The notes beneath the pieces were generated by a model that worked only from the letters and a program-made list of their open reading frames with translations, was not told where the DNA came from and searched no databases. Below are positions 43,048 through 50,839 of a DNA stretch of 64,000 nt, piece by piece. The number at the start of each line of letters is the position of its first letter. The stretch's first letter is position 1. The translations under genes and the position numbers were made by a program. The DNA lies in the NCBI RefSeq assembly GCF_042643145.1, contig NZ_JBHRSA010000056.1, positions 7,219 to 71,218 on the forward strand, written 5' to 3'. The stretch comes from Virgibacillus_O xinjiangensis (GTDB taxonomy: Bacteria; Bacillota; Bacilli; Bacillales; Amphibacillaceae).

Positions 43048-44100
43048 TTATCCCATCTTTTTGGCAGGTTGCTGCTGGGACAGAGCTTTTCCCAACCGCA
43101 GGTACCCGATAGCATTCGCAAATTGATTTTCCAACACTTTTTCCAAGCGGTGGTCGAAATGGGGCTGGATGAACGCTTCAAACAGTTCCCCTCCTCCTCC
43201 AGCAAGAAAAACGGCATCGAACAGGTCGCTCTCTTCCGCCCAGACACCCTTCAACCGATCCGCTATATTTGCTGCGATGGACTGCTTGCTGTTTTGAATG
43301 GCTTCCGAGAATTCAATGCGCTTCCCTTTATAAGGGAGAAACTCATTCTTCAGTACTCTGCTGATGTTCGATTCACTCAAGTCAGCTCCGCCCGTTGTGG
43401 TCTTGAATACCTGGCGGATATCCCGATGAAGGTTGATCACACCTTCATCGACGGTTCCAGATAGCTTTGCCTTGGGAACGAATGAACCGTTCTTCTGCAT
43501 CTCCACTACAACATAATCAGTGGTCCGGAAACCGATATCAATCAGTGCTATCATATTTCCTTCTTCCATCAGTTGTGGATAGACATATTTACCTTCATGA
43601 TTCATGAGTGCAGAAAAAATTGCTGACGCTCCCTGTGGGAAAATCATCGCCTGATTGATGTTGATCCTCTTTTCTCTTCCAGCCAATGGTCCGGACTTCC
43701 ATCTCGTAACCGGCTGTATTCCCAAAATGGACTGCCGAAATTCTTTCGCCTGTGACTGATAGAAGTCCAAAGGCAATCCTGTCGATACTTGCACCATGTC
43801 GTCTTCGGTCACCATTTGGATCGCCGCGTTCAGTAATATCTGCGTGTAGATGTGACTGAATCGTTCCCGTTCGAATATACGGGAGGCTGAGCGTGATTCT
43901 TTGGCCAGTTCTCCTACAAAGTATGCCTCCTCCTGATATTCCAGGTGTATATTTTGGATATCATCGGGAGTTTCACCCAGCACGCTTGTAATGCTCCGGT
44001 TAAAACCTTTCCCGACCAGAGATGGAAATACGATTCTCCTTCCTGATGAAGATATTGCCTTTACATATCCATAACCCAAGTCGACTGCAACTTGTTCCAT
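43048..44100 (-). CDS. parM: ParM/StbA-like actin-family segregation protein
   Basis: 350 residues, actin-like. Phosphate 1 loop AVDLGYGYVKAI near 5-16, phosphate 2 loop MIALIDIGFRTTDYVVVE near 180, adenosine motif AVFLAGGGGELFEAF near 300. ParM-type proteins polymerise with ATP to push plasmid copies apart. On an ICE it implies stabilisation of the excised, replicating circle, as srpMRC does in SXT/R391. Strong site aaaggaggac before ATG. Confidence 0.88.
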   Translation of the reverse strand: MEQVAVDLGYGYVKAISSSGRRIVFPSLVGKGFNRSITSVLGETPDDIQNIHLEYQEEAYFVGELAKESRSASRIFERERFSHIYTQILLNAAIQMVTEDDMVQVSTGLPLDFYQSQAKEFRQSILGIQPVTRWKSGPLAGREKRININQAMIFPQGASAIFSALMNHEGKYVYPQLMEEGNMIALIDIGFRTTDYVVVEMQKNGSFVPKAKLSGTVDEGVINLHRDIRQVFKTTTGGADLSESNISRVLKNEFLPYKGKRIEFSEAIQNSKQSIAANIADRLKGVWAEESDLFDAVFLAGGGGELFEAFIQPHFDHRLEKVLENQFANAIGYLRLGKALSQQQPAKKMG

Positions 44101-44123
44101 ATCTATGTCCTCCTTTTGCTTTC

Positions 44124-44153
44124 AATTCCAATGACACTCCATACATTGGAATT
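44124..44153. repeat. 10-bp inverted repeat before parM
   Basis: Perfect arms aattccaatg / cattggaatt around a 10-nt spacer, 24 nt upstream of the parM start. No T-run follows. Candidate operator or minimal parC bound by the ParR-like protein. Confidence 0.5.
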
Positions 44154-44202
44154 ATCAACTAAATTAAATAAACAGTCGGATGTTGGCTGCCGTGCCGTGT
44201 TT

Positions 44203-44655
44203 TCAGATGAGAGTCGATATTGTTGTGTGAGCGATATACCATAATGCTAGAATCGCTGTTATCCGATCAATGATGATAAACATCATCCGATTAGTGCTTA
44301 TTCCAATGAATTTTGGGGCTGGGTAAAAAAACTTCACCCTTCCGGTTAGCATATCACCTAGAATATGAGCCAATATCCCAGTACTGGTTCCCAGCCATAC
44401 CCATGTCTGCGTAAAAGGGTATAGTATCATTCCCGTCAGAACTGCAAACAGCAAGGAATGGGTAATCGTCCGATGACCAAACACTTTATTGATCGGATAA
44501 GCAACGGGCCAGAAGAGCCTGCCAACTTTTGATTTGGGCTCATCCAAGTCTGGGATGACTGCAGCTATCCCTCCAATGATTGCTCCTCGCCAGTCTCCAC
44601 CTGTAATTAGATGTCCGGCTACCATTCCGGATAAACAGTGGGTACTCCATTCCAT
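44203..44655 (-). CDS. YdjM-like membrane-bound metal-dependent hydrolase
   Basis: 150 residues, four membrane helices. THCLSGMVAGH, AVIPDLDEP, GHRTITHSLLF and HILGDMLTG supply the His/Asp metal ligands of the YdjM (DUF457) family. Biochemical activity is not known; such genes occur on phages and ICEs. Start ATG 44655 follows directly on the stop of the zinc-ribbon gene, so the two are coupled. Confidence 0.85.
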   Translation of the reverse strand: MEWSTHCLSGMVAGHLITGGDWRGAIIGGIAAVIPDLDEPKSKVGRLFWPVAYPINKVFGHRTITHSLLFAVLTGMILYPFTQTWVWLGTSTGILAHILGDMLTGRVKFFYPAPKFIGISTNRMMFIIIDRITAILALWYIAHTTISTLI

Positions 44656-44802
44656 TTATACTAACTCGTTCTCTCTTAATTGTTCCGTGATTCTCAGCTC
44701 TATCTCTTCGACCCATCCTATACACTCCGGGCAGATGAACCGGTCGTTCTTCTCCTCTACATCCTCTCTCTGACGCTTGCAGATCGAACAAGAAGTCTTC
44801 AT
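44656..44802 (-). CDS. Zinc-ribbon protein, 48 aa
   Basis: 48 residues: CSIC near 5-8 and CPEC near 24-27 form a likely zinc ribbon, followed by an acidic helix (VEEIELRITEQLRENEL). Site aaggaggg before ATG 44802. Coupled on both sides: its start overlaps the stop of the upstream gene and its stop abuts the YdjM gene. Function unknown. Confidence 0.7.
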   Translation of the reverse strand: MKTSCSICKRQREDVEEKNDRFICPECIGWVEEIELRITEQLRENELV

Positions 44803-44945
44803 CCTCCATCCCTCCTTATCTCAGTCAAAAAACGTTTCACAGCCTTTTCTGTCTCCCTTTCAAAGGCACTGTCGGATTTACTCTGCAGATACCACAAAAA
44901 CCTTTCTAACTCATTCATATCTATCAACCTATTCTTTTCACTCAT
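44799..44945 (-). CDS. Small helical protein, 48 aa
   Basis: 48 residues (MSEKNRLIDMNELERFLWYL...), highly charged and helical, with the site agagaggatgtg. Its TGA overlaps the ATG of the zinc-ribbon gene. First gene after the noncoding region with palindromic repeats, so it may be read from a promoter there. Confidence 0.6.
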   Translation of the reverse strand: MSEKNRLIDMNELERFLWYLQSKSDSAFERETEKAVKRFLTEIRRDGG

Positions 44946-45379
44946 GCTTTCACATCCTCTCTATGATTAAATATTGCTTATTGCACAAGAAGACTAATAT
45001 TGGGTTGAGGTTATTGAACCAGCCCATTTATCCCCTTTCGTATTCTCCTGTCCCTGTATTTAGAGAAGACTACATGATGATATTGCGCGACCAATCCTCC
45101 CCCCCCTAAAGCTTGAGCTTCACTCACCAATCTCAGTTGTATATATAGAGAGTGAGAAAAGGGCACCATTCCTGAAATGGCGATAAATCCTGCTACATCA
45201 ACTTTCATAGCAGTTTTAGGGTGTGGCATTTTCGCCACACAGGTGTGGTTTTTTTGCCACACCCCCTTCTCATACGTCTCCCTTTGTAATAGGTGTGGTT
45301 ATATTGCACACCCTACCCAGCGAGTTTCTTTTATCCTTGCTAAATCAACGATTTGCCGTGTGGTTATAGACCACAGGCA
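44946..45379. other. Largest noncoding region of the ICE backbone (candidate origin)
   Basis: 434 nt without a supported gene. The right part holds four GTGTGG-n-CCACAC palindromes (45221-45376) beside the initiator-like gene. The left part holds a run of eight C (cctccccccccta, about 45096-45108) next to ttgcgcgacc, of a kind seen near nick sites of some Gram-positive ICEs. The 83-codon frame across it has no ribosome site and spans the palindromes, so I do not call it a gene. Confidence 0.5.
45221..45376. repeat. Four GTGTGG...CCACAC palindromes (iteron-like)
   Basis: Sites at 45221-45240 (gtgtggcattttcgccacac), 45243-45262, 45293-45311 and 45358-45376; the last two are imperfect. All share GTGTGG-n8-CCACAC. 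They lie just behind the stop of the initiator-like gene, as origins do in several theta and RepL-type plasmids. Could also be operators for that protein. Confidence 0.65.
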
Positions 45380-46024
45380 CTATCGCTTCTTTAGTTGCAG
45401 ATAGGTTTTTCTCCGATACAGCCTTCCGAACTCGCTGCCATTCTTCAGCCATAATTTCCATGGCAGGTGTACCTTTTTCCTCTCCAAACGATCAAATTCC
45501 ATAACCAGTCTGGATAGCGTAGCATTGATACGGTTGCGGTCTCCCGAGTAGATGATTTCAGGGTTCATGAATAAAGGGCGTTGTGTAACACTCCGCTTAT
45601 ATTCCTTGATCTCCTGTACATTGGCAAATTCGAACAGCATCCCTTTCTGCAACAGCCGGGATATCAGCTTGCTCGTCGATGTCCTTTCCCTATCCAAGTA
45701 ACGGGCGATGTTGGAGATGCTCATGAATTCATTGCTTTCCCGATCAATGATTGCGTTGGAATGCAACTGCACCAAAGGCATGAGAGAAAGGAGTAATCCG
45801 ATCTCGCTGTTTGTCAGGAGTTTGCTTTTGATCACGGTGTCCAGATTTTCCTGTATAGCCTGACAAAATGGCGCATGGTTTTTCTTCTTCAGCTTAAAAA
45901 GACCATACCCCTGTTCATTCGCTTTGTTCTCTTCCAGGGATATGGTCGTTAAATCTATATGATTTTGTGCATCTCTTCGTCTAGCTTGATGTTCAGCTTG
46001 TTGAAAATCGTTCTTCCTGTTCAT
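45380..46024 (-). CDS. Winged-helix plasmid-replication-initiator-like protein
   Basis: 214 residues. MarR/RepL-like winged helix at about 80-155 (LLTNSEIGLLLSLMPLVQL, SISNIARYLDRERTSTSKLI) and RPLFMNPEIIYSGDRNRIN, the 'NP..iy.G' segment typical of plasmid/phage replication proteins. A basic C-terminus follows. Start ATG 46024 follows ggaaggatc. Next to palindromic repeats and behind recD2, it probably starts autonomous replication of the excised ICE; a purely regulatory role is the alternative. Confidence 0.6.
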   Translation of the reverse strand: MNRKNDFQQAEHQARRRDAQNHIDLTTISLEENKANEQGYGLFKLKKKNHAPFCQAIQENLDTVIKSKLLTNSEIGLLLSLMPLVQLHSNAIIDRESNEFMSISNIARYLDRERTSTSKLISRLLQKGMLFEFANVQEIKEYKRSVTQRPLFMNPEIIYSGDRNRINATLSRLVMEFDRLERKKVHLPWKLWLKNGSEFGRLYRRKTYLQLKKR

Positions 46025-46053
46025 TGATCCTTCCACTCATTTCCGTCCAAATT

Positions 46054-48264
46054 TCACTGACTAAGGGCTACCCCTCCCTTTCTATCTTTTCGCTTTGCCT
46101 TTAACCGAACCAGCCGCTCGGCCAGACTGCTATTTCTCTTAGCTATTTGGTTGTTTTGAATGGCTATATTCATTGCTTTGTCGGTGCCGATGAACACCAC
46201 CTTTTCCCTCGCTCTGGTCATGCCTGTGTATATCAGATTGCGGGCCAACATCACGTAATGGCTGGCGGTCACCGGCATGATAACGATGGGCGCTTCTCCA
46301 CCCTGTGATTTATGAATCGTTATGGCGTATCCCAACTCCAGTTCTTTGACATCATTCTTGGCATAGGAGACGACATTCCCATCGAAGTTCACTTCCATCA
46401 GTTCTACCGGGTCGCCATTATCACCCCTCTCAAAGGTAAAAGATTGAATGATTCCCATGTCACCATTGAAAACTTGCTTGTCATAATTCGTTTGGATTTG
46501 GACGACTTTGTCCCCCTTGCGAAAAAGCCTTTTCCCTACCTTCCACTCCAACTTTTCGGGGGAACGCGGATTAAGAGCTTCCCGCAGCTGTTCATTCAAA
46601 GCTATCGTCCCTGCAGGTCCTTTCCTCATAGGGCTCAACAACAGAATGTCTGATAGGGAATAGCCCATTTCCATGAATCGCTTGGCACTTTTCACCATTA
46701 ATTCTGCTATCTTCCCGGGATCTTCCTGCAAAAGAAAAAAGAAGTCACCTTTTTCTTTATCGAAAAGTATGGACTTCCCCTGATTGATTCGATGAGCGTT
46801 ATTAATGATTTGGCTTTCCTGTGCCTGACGGAAGACCTCTGTTAGTCTTACAGTTGGAATACCTGCATGAATCATATCTCTCAGCACGTTCCCTGGGCTG
46901 ACAGAGGGCAATTGATCAATATCTCCTACCATCAATACTTTCGTGTCAGGGTCAAGCGCCTGAAAAAGATAACTGGCTAAACTGACGTCCACCATCGACA
47001 TTTCATCCAGCACCAATAGTTTGCATGGCAGCTTGTTATCCTTGTTATACTCCGGACGTTCACCCTGCCGGTAGCCAATTAGTCTATGAATGGTGGAAGC
47101 TTCGTGTCCGGTAATCTCGGACAATTTCCTGCTCGCTCTGCCGGTCGGTGCCGCGAGACTAATTGAATCTTTGGGATACATTTTCTGATAGATATCAATC
47201 ATGGCCTTTACTACCGTTGTCTTCCCCGTACCGGGTCCTCCGGTCAGGATGAGGATTTGCTCACGAAACAATTGCTTGATGGCTTCCCGTTGTTTTTCAG
47301 CGAGGATCATTTGATTCTTCCTTTGATACTTTTCCATCTGCCTGTCACATTCGGGCATACCTCGCCCATACCGTGAACCTCTCATTTTGGAGAGTTTCCG
47401 GCTCAATTTCTCTTCCTGCTGATACAGGAATTTCGGGTATATACATTCGTCTTCGTTGACGATGAGTTTTTCTTCCAAGCACATCAAGCTGTCTTCCAAC
47501 TCGTCCATGGAAACCATCTGGGACGGTTCCGACTGATGGTTCAAAGCCTTTTCCGTTTCTTCCAGCAATTCTTCTTTTGGGATATACGTATGCCCTGAGT
47601 CCATACACCTTCTCTGTAGAACATATTGCAAGCATGCTTCGATACGGTAGCCTGATGTCGGCATAATCCCTATCCTTCTAGCAATCTCGTCTGCTTTTTG
47701 AAACCCTACCAGATCTAATTCTGTGAGCTTGTAGGGATTTCTTTTGAGGGTGGCCACAGTGTTCGCCCCATACTCCCGGTAGGCTCGCAAAGCCATGTTC
47801 GCGGTGATGCCATACACGAGCAGTTCTGATACGATTCTCTGTACTTCGTAGGTAGATATCACACTATCTACAATCTTCTTCGCCCGTTTCTTGCCTATTC
47901 CCCTGATCCCCAAAAGGCAAGATTCCCGTTCATCGGAAATAACCTCTAGCGCTTTTCCTCCGAATTTCTGTACAATCTCCTCTGCCTGCTTCTTTCCGCA
48001 TCCCTTGACCAGTGAAGAGGTGAGAAGTGCCAGGATCTGTTCTTCCGTCTGCGGGATAGGCCTTTCCCACGATTCCACAGCAAGCTGCTCCCCGTATTTC
48101 GGATGGTTTTCCCATATGCCCCTTACTGTCACCGTTTCCCCTTTTTCCACGCCGTAGATATTGCCTTTGATTTTAATCTCTTCAGACTCCGTCCGTAAGA
48201 CTGCAATCAGGAAATCATCCTTTTGGTACAGAATGCGTGTAATCGAACCGGTTTCTTCCTTCAT
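46054..48264 (-). CDS. recD2: RecD2-type SF1B helicase
   Basis: 736 residues. N-terminal OB and helix-hairpin-helix parts (GIRGIGKKRAKKIVDS near 118), Walker A ILTGGPGTGKTTVVKA near 342, DEMSMVD Walker B near 425, and C-terminal motif VI with TGMTRAREKVVFIG near 690. A 5'-3' helicase without RecBC partners. On ICEs it probably unwinds DNA for replication or transfer. ATGA overlap with the NusG-like gene shows co-expression. Confidence 0.93.
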   Translation of the reverse strand: MKEETGSITRILYQKDDFLIAVLRTESEEIKIKGNIYGVEKGETVTVRGIWENHPKYGEQLAVESWERPIPQTEEQILALLTSSLVKGCGKKQAEEIVQKFGGKALEVISDERESCLLGIRGIGKKRAKKIVDSVISTYEVQRIVSELLVYGITANMALRAYREYGANTVATLKRNPYKLTELDLVGFQKADEIARRIGIMPTSGYRIEACLQYVLQRRCMDSGHTYIPKEELLEETEKALNHQSEPSQMVSMDELEDSLMCLEEKLIVNEDECIYPKFLYQQEEKLSRKLSKMRGSRYGRGMPECDRQMEKYQRKNQMILAEKQREAIKQLFREQILILTGGPGTGKTTVVKAMIDIYQKMYPKDSISLAAPTGRASRKLSEITGHEASTIHRLIGYRQGERPEYNKDNKLPCKLLVLDEMSMVDVSLASYLFQALDPDTKVLMVGDIDQLPSVSPGNVLRDMIHAGIPTVRLTEVFRQAQESQIINNAHRINQGKSILFDKEKGDFFFLLQEDPGKIAELMVKSAKRFMEMGYSLSDILLLSPMRKGPAGTIALNEQLREALNPRSPEKLEWKVGKRLFRKGDKVVQIQTNYDKQVFNGDMGIIQSFTFERGDNGDPVELMEVNFDGNVVSYAKNDVKELELGYAITIHKSQGGEAPIVIMPVTASHYVMLARNLIYTGMTRAREKVVFIGTDKAMNIAIQNNQIAKRNSSLAERLVRLKAKRKDRKGGVALSQ

Positions 48265-49154
48265 TCCAACACCGCCTGGGCATAATCAACCCAACGTCTT
48301 AAACGGTAGAGGAAATCAGTGGGGCTTTTCCATGTGGCTGAAGGCATACCAGTCCCTATTCCTTTCCTGTACAATTGGCGGAACAAGGCAACAGGCAGGC
48401 GAACCATCTCCCGCTTGTTTTTGATGAAAGCCCGAACTCGCTTCATCATAGGTAGAGGAGCTTGCTTCATATCTTCCACTTCCTCCACTACATCCGTATG
48501 CATGTCCTCAAGCGACTCATCCAATAACTTTCTCTCTTCACTATCCTGCGACTGGTTCACCCGTTCCAACAAACTGTTTTGTTCTTCCAGGTGCTCCTCA
48601 TAAGAGAGAATTTCATTGAATTGCAGTTCCACTTCCGGTGACATTTCAACCTCTTCAAAAAAGGCATCGACTTCCTCTTGAGGGATGTTCATCTTGCTTG
48701 GAAAACCGGATACTTTGGGAATGGATTTGATCAAGTGCCACAAATGGTTCGGCAGATAATGGAAGTTGTTCTCCAATTCGATAAGGATATACCCTTTTAG
48801 AACACTTCCGATTTTCTTGGAGGAAGGTCGCAGATTTTTCAGTCTTGCCGTCAAGTGCTTGATCTGTCTGCGGTACTCGTCCATTATGTCGGAAGCACCC
48901 GTAGAGACTTTCATTTCTTCGTATGCGACACGTAAATTGCTCAGACTTGCTTGTATCCGCTGTACAAATAAATGATTGGATATATCTGTATCGGTTAATT
49001 CGTTAAAATCCATTTCCGTCCCCGTCTGAGTAAATGTCTCCAACGCGTAAATCGCTTTGACTGCATCATCACCTGACCGTTTTAACAGGTCGCCCAGCAT
49101 TTTCTTGACCGCTATCTCAGATCCTGTGCGCACTTGAACAGCAAAGAATGACAT
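48261..49154 (-). CDS. NusG-like (NGN-domain) elongation factor of the ICE
   Basis: 297 residues. The start MSFFAVQVRTGSEIAVKKML is strand 1 and helix 1 of a NusG NGN fold. After an insertion of about 75 residues (helical) come GSVLKGYILIEL (116-127) and LIKSIPKVSGFPS, matching the 'PGYVLV.M...V...PGV.GF' half of NGN. The rest is an acidic linker and a basic end without a clear KOW. Specialised NusG paralogues (RfaH, LoaP, ActX) ride RNA polymerase and suppress termination. Being the second gene of an operon full of terminators, it is a strong candidate for an operon-specific antiterminator. ATG 49154 has the site aaaggaggtgg. Confidence 0.78.
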   Translation of the reverse strand: MSFFAVQVRTGSEIAVKKMLGDLLKRSGDDAVKAIYALETFTQTGTEMDFNELTDTDISNHLFVQRIQASLSNLRVAYEEMKVSTGASDIMDEYRRQIKHLTARLKNLRPSSKKIGSVLKGYILIELENNFHYLPNHLWHLIKSIPKVSGFPSKMNIPQEEVDAFFEEVEMSPEVELQFNEILSYEEHLEEQNSLLERVNQSQDSEERKLLDESLEDMHTDVVEEVEDMKQAPLPMMKRVRAFIKNKREMVRLPVALFRQLYRKGIGTGMPSATWKSPTDFLYRLRRWVDYAQAVLE

Positions 49155-49181
49155 ATCTTCCACCTCCTTTTCACGTGAAAC

Positions 49182-49502
49182 TTATCCAAATACCTTCTTT
49201 GGCATGTTTTGTGCCAGCCCATCGGCCAACACGCTGTTCTCTCTGATCCATTTGAATACCTCGTCTCGCGGATATCTGGCCTTTACGAACTTGGATTTAG
49301 GGAATCCAGGTGTAGCCACAATTTTATTAACCGTCGGTTCTTTGACCTGGAAAATTTTCACCAAATCTTTCTTGGTTAAAAGGTCCGGATACCCGTACTT
49401 TTCCTGCCCGTCCCTTAACCCCTGTTCATAAGCTTCAACAAACAAATCTTTCAAATTCTCTTCAAGCAACTTTGCCTTCAGTTCATCGATACTGATTTGC
49501 AT
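49182..49502 (-). CDS. Excisionase/AlpA-like helix-turn-helix protein
   Basis: 106 residues. Helical N-terminus, then an MerR/excisionase-type winged helix (LLTKKDLVKIFQVKEPTVNK, FPKSKFVKARYPRDEVFKWI). Divergent from immR and first gene of the main operon, the place of xis in ICEBs1. It would bend DNA at the ends for excision or control the operon. Start ATG 49502 follows gaggaaggtgg. Confidence 0.75.
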   Translation of the reverse strand: MQISIDELKAKLLEENLKDLFVEAYEQGLRDGQEKYGYPDLLTKKDLVKIFQVKEPTVNKIVATPGFPKSKFVKARYPRDEVFKWIRENSVLADGLAQNMPKKVFG

Positions 49503-49537
49503 CCCATCCACCTTCCTCATTTAAAAGATTAGGAAAG

Positions 49538-49796
49538 TACAAGTTTATTATGCTCACCTGATTAAAGTATGATATTCTTGTACATAATAGTTAAAAAAGA
49601 GAAAAGACATATGCTTCTGCAAAAAGAAGCCTCTTCTTACACATCGTCCATTTCCTCTCAGGTATGATTAACTTGTACTATACCTGCATTATAGGTATGA
49701 TATACTTGTACGTCAATAGAAAAGTATGATTTTTTTGTACTTTTTTATATATCTCTCTTTTATTAAATCCCTATTTCAAGTACAATGTACTTGTAC
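49538..49796. promoter_or_regulatory. Six ImmR operators in the xis-immR control region
   Basis: 17-bp copies of GTATGATnnnCTTGTAC at 49567-49583, 49662-49678, 49695-49711, 49724-49740 and (variant) 49780-49796, plus one inverted at 49538-49554. The second and third are about 1.5 turns of spacing from neighbours. One overlaps a -10-like sequence of the leftward promoter (ttaact-N17-catact). This is the layout of a lambdoid/ICEBs1 repressor switch. Confidence 0.8.
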
Positions 49797-49818
49797 AAAT
49801 TAATGAAGGTGTGGCTAT

Positions 49819-50181
49819 ATGTTAAGAGAACGACTGAAACAGCGGAGAAAAGAACTCAAGTTAACCCAGGAAGAGCTGGCTGCAAAACTTCATACGACCA
49901 AGGCGACTATAAGCAATTATGAAAGTGGTTATAGTAACCCGCCGAATAAAACCTTGAAAGAACTTGCCAAGCACCTTGATACATCCACTGATTATTTATT
50001 GGGGGTATCGACATATTCCCCCTCTACTGGTGATATGTCAGTGAAAGAGGAGCCTGCCTTTTATGAGGCGATCAGCGACCCAGAGTTAAAGCGTTGGTAT
50101 AAGGAATTGCCAAAGTCCGATGAAGAGGATTTGCGGAAGCTTCGTAAAATGTGGGAAATCATTAAAAACGAAGAAAAGTGA
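49819..50181 (+). CDS. immR: ImmR-like XRE repressor
   Basis: 120 residues. Cro/CI helix-turn-helix at about 5-60 (LTQEELAAKLHTTKATISNY, then NPPNKTLKELAKHLDTSTDYL) and a C-terminal part that likely dimerises and contains the ImmA cleavage site. It precedes immA and int as in ICEBs1 and should repress the leftward operon through the GTATGAT operators. Site gaaggtgtgg before ATG. Confidence 0.9.
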   Translation: MLRERLKQRRKELKLTQEELAAKLHTTKATISNYESGYSNPPNKTLKELAKHLDTSTDYLLGVSTYSPSTGDMSVKEEPAFYEAISDPELKRWYKELPKSDEEDLRKLRKMWEIIKNEEK

Positions 50182-50237
50182 CCACAGAAAAATCAGAGAA
50201 AACAAAACGCATTTTAAAATCAATATCCTATAACTAT

Positions 50238-50270
50238 CCTATCTTCCAGAAGATAGGGTATTATTTTAAT
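50238..50270 (+). terminator. Hairpin between immR and immA
   Basis: Perfect 9-bp stem cctatcttc / gaagatagg with a 2-nt loop, then gtattatttt. A partial terminator that may keep immA and int levels below immR. Confidence 0.7.
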
Positions 50271-50323
50271 TCGAAACCGAACATAAGTTCTGTTATGTAA
50301 TGGATTTAAAGGAGTGAGGAGGA

Positions 50324-50809
50324 ATGTCTTACAACAACTATGAGATGCCCCCATGTGTAGAAGACCTTGTGAAGAGCATTTATATTTCCATGGATATCAC
50401 TGAACCGGAAGAATTGGATACCCGCTGTCTCATGGATATGGTATCGGAGTATTTCCATATACGACTCCATTATTTTGATGAACCCAGTGAAGCAAACAAT
50501 CTTGGTGGCAACTTCCATATCTTTCTAAACGAGAAGCAAAGTCCACAGAAACAATGGCAGGATTTTGGCCATGAGCTTGGTCATATATTGGGACATGAAG
50601 GCTGCCAATGGGGAATACCTCCACTTTTTCGTCATTATCAGGAAGGACAGGCAAAACAATTTGCTCTTCACTTTTGTGTCCCGTCTTTTCTACTGGAACA
50701 AATGGCAACTATTGATATGGCAGTACTTATGAAGTTATTCAAGGTAGAAAAGAATTTCGCGCTTCATCGCATTGAAATGTACAGAAACAAGTTTTTACAG
50801 CTTTTATAA
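50324..50809 (+). CDS. immA: ImmA/IrrE-type metallopeptidase
   Basis: 161 residues with the zinc site GHELGHILGHEGCQ (HExxH near 85) and the third ligand region further on. ImmA cleaves ImmR after DNA damage or quorum signals, releasing the ICE operon. Site gagtgaggagga before ATG. Lies between immR and int. Confidence 0.93.
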   Translation: MSYNNYEMPPCVEDLVKSIYISMDITEPEELDTRCLMDMVSEYFHIRLHYFDEPSEANNLGGNFHIFLNEKQSPQKQWQDFGHELGHILGHEGCQWGIPPLFRHYQEGQAKQFALHFCVPSFLLEQMATIDMAVLMKLFKVEKNFALHRIEMYRNKFLQLL

Positions 50810-50839
50810 AAATTCTACAAGCACCAGGGAGGGAATTAC

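Noticed and set aside
44124..44153. Terminator before parM
   Set aside because: A perfect inverted repeat but with no T-run on either strand; more likely an operator or parC.
45011..45262. 83-codon open frame on the minus strand
   Set aside because: No ribosome site, and the frame crosses the palindromic repeats and the poly-C tract; treated as noncoding.
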